From the NCBI RefSeq assembly GCF_019279795.1, contig NC_056743.1:1782631466-1782695465 (forward strand): a stretch of 64,000 nucleotides of DNA, in the 5' to 3' direction. How positions within the stretch are numbered: the stretch's first letter is position 1; each line of letters starts with the position of its first letter. This DNA is from Protopterus annectens. Its lineage: Eukaryota; Chordata; Ceratodontiformes; Protopteridae. This document shows, piece by piece, positions 58,286 to 64,000 of the stretch. The notes under the pieces were generated by a model. It ran no database searches. It saw only the letters and a program-made list of their open reading frames with translations, and had not been told where the DNA came from. The translations under genes and the position numbers were made by a program.

Positions 58286-59287
58286 TCCTGTTTGGTATCT
58301 ACTTCTCTGAAGTACAGGCTAACACAGAAGGCCTCTGGCTAACGAAGTTCTTAGATGACTGCAAACTAGGTGCCATAGTCAAGTCCCCAAATGATGTAAA
58401 TATCCTACAGAAGGGCCTCTCTGAGACAGATGCCTGGTGTCACAGCCATGGCCTCAAGCTCAATGCCAAAAAGTGCAGTGTCATCCCCTTTGGTAAAAAC
58501 TCTGTACCCATGAACTACCACACAGGCAGCAATCTACTTAACACGGAATGAGTGATAAGAGACCTTGGGACCCAGGTGGACAGTAGTCTCTCCTTTGATA
58601 GTCACATCGCCACCGTAGTCAAGGAAGTCCTTCTACGTGGCACACCTCATCATAAAATGGTTCTCATCCAGGAAAAAAGAGGTGATCATTACCCTCTACT
58701 CATCACTCATTAGACCCATTATAGAGTACAACGCCCCTTTTGGAATGTACCTCACAAGACATCTGCAGCAGCTGGAAAGGCCACAAAAGTACCTCACAAA
58801 GAGGATTACTGGACTCAAACAAATGCCCTACACTAACAGCCTCAAAAAACTCCAGCTTTACTCCGTAGCATATCGCCTACTCAGAGGTGATCTCTGCCTA
58901 ACTTATAAAGCTATGTCAAACCTAGAGCTGTTGGACATGCTACACCTAAAGAAATCTCAATCCCTCCGAGCTACATGCTCTAGGGACCTAAACCTTGTCA
59001 CCACAATAAACAGGACATGCTGGAGGGATAGATTCCTATCCCAGAGACTTCCCATACTCTGGAACAGGCTAACCATCTATGTCAAGTAAAGTTCTTCATT
59101 AGCACTCTTCAAGAAAAATGGGAAATAGGAAATACACCCCGGGGATCACTTCTGTGTCTCTGCTCGTCAGTGGCACAGGAAAATAACTTTCTTGGGTGGT
59201 GTAAGCCGGGGAACCTTGTTGGCTAGGCTTGCATAGGCCCTTGGGCCGATAGCCTAGTACCTACCTATGAACCTATGAACCTATGAA
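58286..59287 (+). mobile_element. CR1-family LINE, 5'-truncated copy in the transposon right end
   Basis: The copy begins at the RT block FGIYFSEVQANTEGLW (58,290), passes TKFLDDCKLGAI (FADD changed to FLDD), AWCHSHGLKLNAKKC, then LIRPIIEYNAPFGMYLTRH (58,705-58,765), RPQKYLTKRITGLKQM and TCSRDLNLVTTINRTCW. It ends with 'gatagcctagtacctacct' and 'atgaacctatgaacctatg'. It has few frameshifts (near 58,550 and 58,630). It lies 31 bases from the hairpin at 59,311, so it landed in the transposon's right end. No clear target duplication was found. Confidence 0.88.
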
Positions 59288-59310
59288 TAGCCAAATACTT
59301 TTCTGCAATT

Positions 59311-59432
59311 AACACTGTTCTTGCATGGTTACCTGCTTGCTTGCTGAATTGCTAATTCCCCTCATTTACATGGTTTTCATCCGCAAATGAGGTAATTAGC
59401 ATTCTGCACTGGTTTCCATGCAGGAACAGTGT
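59311..59432. repeat. Nested long hairpin near the right transposon end
   Basis: The outer arms are AACACTGTTCTTGCATGG (59,311-59,328) and CCATGCAGGAACAGTGT (59,416-59,432). The inner arms are GCTAATTCCCCTCATTT (59,351-59,367) and AAATGAGGTAATTAGC (59,385-59,400). The fold spans about 122 bases with one bulge. It parallels the hairpin array at the left end. Confidence 0.8.
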
Positions 59433-59530
59433 AGGCAGGCCTGTGCACATCAAAACACTAGTTTACTGGATCGTTCTGTGGCCATATTCCATGCAGGAGT
59501 GGCTACACTGTCCCTGCACAGAGAAATTAC

Positions 59531-59547
59531 TTTATTGAATCCTGGGG
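59531..59547 (-). repeat. Right terminal inverted repeat
   Basis: TTTATTGAATCCTGGGG, the reverse complement of CCCCAGGATTCAATAAA, pairs with the left repeat at 29,866-29,882 at 15 of 17 positions. Confidence 0.8.
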
Positions 59548-59550
59548 ATA
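59548..59550. repeat. Target-site duplication ATA, right copy
   Basis: Partner of 29,863-29,865. Directly beyond it, the gypsy integrase coding trace resumes. Confidence 0.85.
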
Positions 59551-60433
59551 CTTTTCATGACACCAATCTGATCAAAACATTTGGACGTCTGCATCTTCAC
59601 TATCTCCCCTTCTCATAATGGATTGAGCAGTCTGCTGGACTTATCATAATAGGACTTCCAGGATAAGTGCTTCTTCAACAGATGGGCGTTCACTGATTAG
59701 TAGTTCTTGACACATGGAACCAGTAAATTACTGCTAATTGGTAATGTGGTTCTGGTTTGCCTTGATAGAAGTCTCTGTGCAAGTGAACCAAGGTGTTTAC
59801 CATGAGGAATATTTCTGAGAACTTCAGGAAAACATCTCTATTGTTTCGTTTCAACTTCTCTAGTAATTGTTTTGCATTTTGTACTGTATGTTCTGCCAAA
59901 CTATTTCACTGTGGGTTTTCAGAGCTACTCATAATATGAATAAAGTCCCACTCTTTAGCAAATTTCTTCAACTGCTGGCTAGTAAACTGTGTGCCATTAT
60001 CAGAAATAGCTTTGTGCAGACTACCGTGGACTGTAAAATGATGCCTCATCTTAGTAATGACATTACTGGATGCTAGATTAAGAAGTAAGTCAATCTCTAA
60101 CCAATTTGTATAATAATCTACTAACGCCAAGTAATGTTGACCATTCCACTTGAAAATGTCTGTAGCTACTGTCAACCAAGGTAGTTCAGGAATCTAGTTT
60201 AGCTGAACAGGTTCTTTCTGTTGATGTGGCTTAGTACTATTACATACAGAACAAGATGAAAGCACTCTCTCGATATCTTTTGACATAGAATTCCAAAATA
60301 CTAGTCCTCTCATCCTTCTTTTGGTATAATCAGTTCCTGGGTGGCCATGATGCAAAATAGTAATATACTTTTGTTGCAAGGATTTTGGAACAATCACTTT
60401 TGGACCTTTCATCATGATACCATTGTCAAACAA
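59551..60433 (-). pseudogene. Ty3/gypsy integrase, zinc finger and catalytic core
   Basis: A single frame (with stops at about 60,192 and 59,905) gives the H-x3-H ... C-x2-C zinc finger (HHGHPGTDY ... SSCSVCN) at 60,340-60,250. It then gives the catalytic core: VATDIFKWNGQHYLALVDYY (first Asp), ISDNGTQFTSQQLKKFAKEW (second Asp) and ENPQ, stop, NSLAEHTVQ (catalytic Glu). A frameshift follows, and the post-core KSYYDKSSRLLNPL and IVKMQT blocks can be followed to the insertion at 59,550. The enzyme would insert the cDNA into the genome. The DDE residues are all readable although the frame is broken. Confidence 0.9.
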
Positions 60434-61302
60434 AATCTCATCTATCTAAGGAAAATATGATTGCACTTCTACTGGTAAACATGATTGCTTTGACCCATCC
60501 TCAAATGATAAAGTGATTGAGCTTCTGAAGAATTGGATCTGAGGCTGTGTGATTTCTAAACTCATCAAGACATGGGGAAGAAAATCTTCTCACTTCCATG
60601 ACTTCAAAATCAAGTTTCTCAGTTTCATGCTATTCAGTGGTATTTTTGGGTGATTTGGATAAAGTATCAGCAAGATAAAGAAGTTTGCCTTTTGTGAAGA
60701 CAAAATTGAAAGTATACTTTTGCAATTTCAATATCATGTGTTGCAATCTGGAAGGAGTTGCATGCATAGGCTTTCTCAAAATAGTGACTAGAGGTTAGTG
60801 ATCGGTTTCAATTGGAATAGTTTAGCCATAAATATAATCATGGAACTTTGAACATGCAAACACAATTGCCAAGAGTTCTTTATCTGCACATAATGCATTT
60901 CAGTTTGGGTTAGAGTTCTATATGCATAGGCTACTGGTTTCCCTCTTGAAGAATAACTGCACCAAGACCAAACTTCGAAGAATCACAAAAATGAGTAAGT
61001 GGCTTATGGACATCATAGTATCTGAGAGTTGGTGGCCGGGCAATTCTCTGTTTCAGGACATCAGATGTTCTCTAGTGTTGTTCTAACCAGAACCAGGATA
61101 CATCTTTGCCTGTCAACTCTCTGAGGGGTGCTGATAGTTGACTCAAGTCAGGAATGAACTTGCCTAGATAGTTAACCATGCCAAGAAAACATTGTAGGGC
61201 TTGAGCATTGTCTGTAGCTGGCATATCCAGAATTGCTGTTTGCTTGGAAGGATCTGGACGTAAGCCTGAACTGGTAAATAAATGACCAACATAAGTAACT
61301 TC
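60434..61302 (-). pseudogene. Ty3/gypsy RT connection and RNase H region, decayed
   Basis: Downstream of the RT palm the minus strand reads YVGHLFTSSGLRPDPSK near 61,275, then FLGMVNYLGKFIPDLSQLSA near 61,165, and a Trp-rich block near 61,100. The RNase H-like part follows with HFCDSSKFGLGAVI near 60,970 and PVAYAYRTL near 60,930. Beyond about 60,850 the frame is lost in stops. The catalytic RNase H residues cannot be judged with confidence. Confidence 0.75.
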
Positions 61303-61920
61303 TCATAGCCTGGTCTTACACTTCTGAGGATTCAGCTTAAGAGTCACTTTACATGCTCTTTCCAGAACTTTCTTGAGGTTTCTGTCATGCTTCGCTTCAC
61401 CATTACCTCCTGCTAGAATATCATCTACTATAATAGCACACAGATAACCAGAAAAAATTTGCTCCATTGCATGCTGGAAGACTTCACTGGCAGAATTTAT
61501 CCCAAATGGCATTTTCAAAAATCTGTACCTGTCAAAAGGAGTACTGAAAGTGGTTAGCAATGAAGATTTTTAGTCAAGAAAAAATTGCCAGAATTAACTC
61601 TTTGCATCCAAAACAGAAAAAACAGTGGCATTTGGCATAAGAGCAGTGACTTCTTTGATTGTACGCTTTGGATAATGAGGTCTTTTCAGTGCTTTGTTCA
61701 AATCTCGTGGATCAATAAATATTCTGATATCATCTGAGGTTTTCTTATGAACTACTACCATGGAAGATACCCACTCAGTTGGTTCATCAGCTGGACAAAT
61801 CATACCTTGCTGCAGTATTTTATCTAGCTGGGCTTTGACTCTGTTCTTCATAGGTACTGGAACTTTCTGGGCTGGTCTGACAACTGGGCTGACTTCAGGG
61901 TCAAACTTCATAGAGTACAC
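61303..61920 (-). pseudogene. Ty3/gypsy reverse transcriptase
   Basis: One frame spans the domain, with stops near 61,593 and 61,575. From 61,920 it shows VPVPMKNRVKAQLDKILQQG, EPTEWVSSMVVVHKKTSDD, RIFIDPRDLNKALKRPHYP and ATVFSVLDAKS (first catalytic Asp). After the stops come LTTFSTPFDRYRFLKMPFG, ASEVFQHAMEQIFSGYL and AIIVDDILAGG, which keeps the VDD catalytic pair. The order and motifs are those of Metaviridae-type (Ty3/gypsy) RT. The two nonsense codons sit just after the first catalytic block. Confidence 0.92.
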
Positions 61921-62402
61921 AACTGGGAGTTGCCTAGTTTGTCTTTAAAAAGATCAGCATAGGTAGAGAAAATAGACTGGCCAAAACTAGAACACTGGTC
62001 TTTTAAGCTTACATGGTGGACATCCTTATTAAATAAAAGTAGTCCCATTTTCAAGTCTCTGAAGGCTAATAATGACTGTATGTGCCTTTTGACTACAAAA
62101 AATTCCATGGCATAGCTGTTCCCAGCAGAGTAACATGAAAGCACTACTAAACCTTCAGTTTGAATTTCTTCACCACCATAAGAAGCAAGCTTCGCACACT
62201 TTGCCAAACCAAGCTTCTCACCAGCACATACTCTAGCAAATGTTTCTGCTGACATCACATTGCACTTTGAACCTGTGTTAACTTTAAGCTCTGTGGGTAT
62301 CCCATTTATCTGAACAATACAAAATACTTCATTCTTTGCCCATAAATCTACTGCATTGACTGTTTTCATTAAGCACATGAACATAAACAGTAGGGTCACC
62401 AC
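61908..62402 (-). pseudogene. Ty3/gypsy aspartic protease
   Basis: The 164-codon frame contains VQINGIPTELKVNTGSKCNV. The catalytic D-T-G motif of retropepsins is N-T-G here (near 62,275), so the active-site Asp is lost. Downstream are LVVLSCYSAGNSYAMEFFVV and LLAFRDLKMGLL, matching the flap and C-terminal parts of gypsy proteases. The frame then runs into the segment before the RT (STYADLFKDKLGNSQ). It lies in a different frame from gag and RT. Confidence 0.85.
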
Positions 62403-63390
62403 TTTATAAACCGATCAACTTGTCTCCTTGAATGTTCTCTTTTAATAAAAGAATGAACCACTTTTGATTTACAAAATCTTGGGAAATGATTCCACTTTTT
62501 ACATATGTGGCATTGCTGACCAAAAGCTAAGCACTTTTTTCTTTTAGACACATGATTGCCACCACAATTATAACAGTTGACTATGATGCAAGGTGAGGGC
62601 ACATGCTTTGAGTTTGCTGACTCACCCCTGTGCTTCACTGAGACTGTGCATGCTCTGGAATTTGTTAGAAAGCTATGTGGTTTACCAGGGACTGTTACAG
62701 GGTTGGCATTTGCTGCAATGTACTTGGGCCTGTTTCTTTTAACCACATGCTGCATATTATCAACATGAGCACTAGAAGACACTGGAATCATGCATTTCTC
62801 ATTTGTAATCATATTTGTGTGCTTTTATGCAAGCTCATATATCTGACAAGTCTTAATGGCTATATTCAAAGTTAAATAACTGTCACAAAGCAAAATCTTT
62901 CTCACAGCATCATCTTTAATACCACACACAAGTCAGTCTGTTATCAACTCATCCCTTAAATCACCAAATCTGCACATTTTAACTTTGTGTCTCAAGTCAG
63001 TTATATATGCTGCAAAAATTTCCCCAGGTTTTGATCCCTTGTGCAAAATAAGTGCCTTTCCATTATAATATTCATTTAGGGGTTACACATTTCTCTAAAT
63101 GTATGTTTTAAGCACTTGGGGGTCTTCCCTTGACTCAGCCAGTACCACTATGTGGTGTTTTTCCCCCCTTCCCTGCAAACACAGCAGGTGCATGCACAAA
63201 TGAACACTCTCTTTCGATGGCTTCTGAACCAGCTAAGTTAAGCAGAATAAATGCTTTGTATGGTCATCTTTATCAGAAAATGCAGCTTGTATGAAAACAT
63301 CGTACTCTTGCTGAAACACTCTCCAATTCTCAGCAATATTATTATGAAATACAAGTGGAGCTGGTTTTCAAAATCCTTCAAGCAAAATAA
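62396..63390 (-). pseudogene. Ty3/gypsy gag with two zinc knuckles
   Basis: The minus-strand trace from 63,380 reads NWRVFQQEYDVFIQAAF (start of the capsid-like region), then after stops GEIFAAYITDLRHKVKMCRF (near 63,030), LRDELITD and VCGIKDDAVRKILLCDSY (near 62,930-62,880). The open part (62,812-62,396) ends in two knuckles, CYNCGGNHVSKRKKC and CHICKKWNHFPRFC, the latter a clean C-x2-C-x4-H-x4-C. Gag packages the RNA in the particle. At least four stops interrupt the capsid part. The N-terminus is lost near 63,390. Confidence 0.85.
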
Positions 63391-63417
63391 CAAGTAAAGC
63401 TACACACCATAGATATC

Positions 63418-64000
63418 ATTTAATAGATCGACAAAGCTTTCAGATACTAAATATCTTTCTTCAGTGTCTTACAGAAAACAGCCATTAAAACAGCATTTTT
63501 ATATCTCATTCAAACATATCACATGATACAGCAACCTATCATAAAGCAACAATTAAAACAACAATTAAGTCTTTAAAAGCACAGTAACAATAATACATAC
63601 ATACACTTTTTCTTCACTTTCTGTTGTTTTAATTTTAATAATGGTTTCAACGTGACTTGTTTGTTAAGACCAGGATATTTATGCACCTCTATGCGAATAA
63701 GCCATTCATACTCTTTCATATCCACACTATTTATAAGGTCTCCACGTCTAATATTTGAATTAATTTTATGTATAGCTCAAACTGAACTGATGTGAATCAT
63801 CAGTTTCATTAACATGTTTGGCCAATGAATTAGTTGGTACTCTTCTCCTAATTTCAGATCTGTGTTCTATGATCCTATCTTTTAATTTTCTAGTTGACTT
63901 TCCAACATAGAAACCCAAGCATTTATTACAGGTGGCAAGATATATATAATGGAGGGTGTATTACATGTTGCACTGCAGTGACAAATAAACCTTTTACCAT
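63418..64000 (-). pseudogene. Penelope-like element, GIY-YIG endonuclease end (partial, runs off the window)
   Basis: The minus strand from 63,945 encodes YIYLATCNKCLGFYVGKSTR and KLKDRIIEHRSEIRRR, followed by a LAKHVNE block. This is the GIY-YIG nuclease fold (Y-I-Y ... Y-V-G ... R ... H) found at the C-terminus of Penelope-like retroelements. After a frameshift near 63,775 the trace continues with EYEWLIRIEVHKYPGLNKQ (near 63,700), the usual W.I ... P.GLN ending. The downstream 'aaagctttcagatactaaa' and 'tatctttcttcagtgtc' (63,434-63,473) resemble the 3' region of such elements. The RT would lie beyond 64,000. It abuts the gypsy gag at about 63,390-63,418. Confidence 0.75.

Larger units (their letters stand above)
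29866..59547. mobile_element. Giant composite PIF/Harbinger transposon inserted in a gypsy integrase
   Basis: The 29,682-bp span is bounded by the inverted repeats CCCTGGGATTCAATAAA (29,866-29,882) and the complement of CCCCAGGATTCAATAAA (59,531-59,547), 15 of 17 identical, with ATA on both sides. Inside are a HARBI1-type transposase on the minus strand (52.2-57.4 kb, split) and two Myb/SANT-like accessory ORFs on the plus strand. The convergent arrangement is plausible for Harbinger elements with two genes. Later insertions (three CR1 copies, one RTE, several MITEs, SINEs and microsatellites) account for roughly 12-14 kb. The rest, including hairpin-rich ends, is unusually long for this superfamily. 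Two different Myb-like ORFs could mean two nested Harbinger elements. Confidence 0.75.
59551..63390 (-). mobile_element. Ty3/gypsy retrotransposon, gag to integrase, interrupted
   Basis: On the minus strand, gag with zinc knuckles (63,390-62,396), protease (62,402-61,908), reverse transcriptase (61,920-61,303), connection and RNase H (61,302-60,434) and integrase (60,433-59,551) follow in the Ty3/gypsy order. The integrase end and probable 3' LTR lie across the Harbinger insertion at 29.86-29.17 kb. The 5' LTR and the start of gag are not seen; a Penelope-like element begins at 63,418 instead. Stops and frameshifts occur in every domain. Confidence 0.9.

Overview
This window is eukaryotic, almost certainly vertebrate, intergenic DNA. 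No host gene, tRNA gene or rRNA gene can be supported. The evidence is long AT-rich non-coding stretches, long (CA)n/(TA)n microsatellites, and decayed copies of many transposon classes: an L1/Tx1-like LINE, a CR1 family with an esterase-type ORF1, an RTE-type LINE, Ty3/gypsy, a Penelope-like element, PIF/Harbinger, MITEs, tRNA-derived SINEs and MIR/CORE-like SINEs. This mixture suits a large-genome sarcopterygian or amphibian lineage (lungfish, salamander, caecilian or similar). That assignment is an inference and not secure.

Left part (1-29.1 kb). A broken L1/Tx1-like LINE (1.3-5.4 kb) is split by a ~190 bp insertion. It is followed by a palindrome-bounded element carrying a TTAGGG-rich ~72 bp tandem repeat (5.4-6.06 kb). 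Then come scattered CR1 copies (10.0-11.8, 15.8-16.7, 20.2, 23.4-24.4 kb), a gypsy RT remnant (11.8-12.4 kb), tRNA-derived SINEs that share the CR1 3' tail (14.8, 15.6, 17.2 kb), CORE-SINEs, a 24-bp minisatellite split by a SINE (25.5-26.5 kb), a 231 bp MITE with 49-bp inverted repeats (26.7 kb), and many microsatellites.

Right part (29.1-64 kb). This is a Russian-doll nest. A minus-strand Ty3/gypsy element (gag, protease, RT, RNase H and integrase from 63.4 down to 59.55 kb) has its last integrase segment and probable 3' LTR at 29.86-29.17 kb. The 29,682 bp between the two parts (29,866-59,547) is bounded by 17-bp inverted repeats (15/17 matching) and an ATA 3-bp duplication. Removing it with one ATA restores the integrase reading frame exactly. 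It is therefore one insertion, which I read as a giant, secondarily swollen PIF/Harbinger transposon. Inside are two Myb/SANT-like accessory ORFs on the plus strand (31.5 plus 37.2 kb, and 48.5 kb) and a HARBI1-type transposase on the minus strand (57.4 down to 52.2 kb). The transposase is itself split by a near full-length CR1 element (53,120-57,155) with a TAAGTT 6-bp duplication, again with exact frame continuity. Further passengers are another CR1 (39.7-43.5 kb), an RTE LINE (45.5-48.3 kb), a truncated CR1 in the right end (58.3-59.3 kb) and several ~320 bp MITEs with CATACCTCTCAAC ends.

Nothing looks capable of autonomous movement now. The transposase has lost its first catalytic Asp and carries a frameshift, the gypsy protease DTG is NTG, and all reverse transcriptase frames carry stops. 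The order of insertion can nevertheless be read: gypsy first, then Harbinger, then CR1 and the other passengers.
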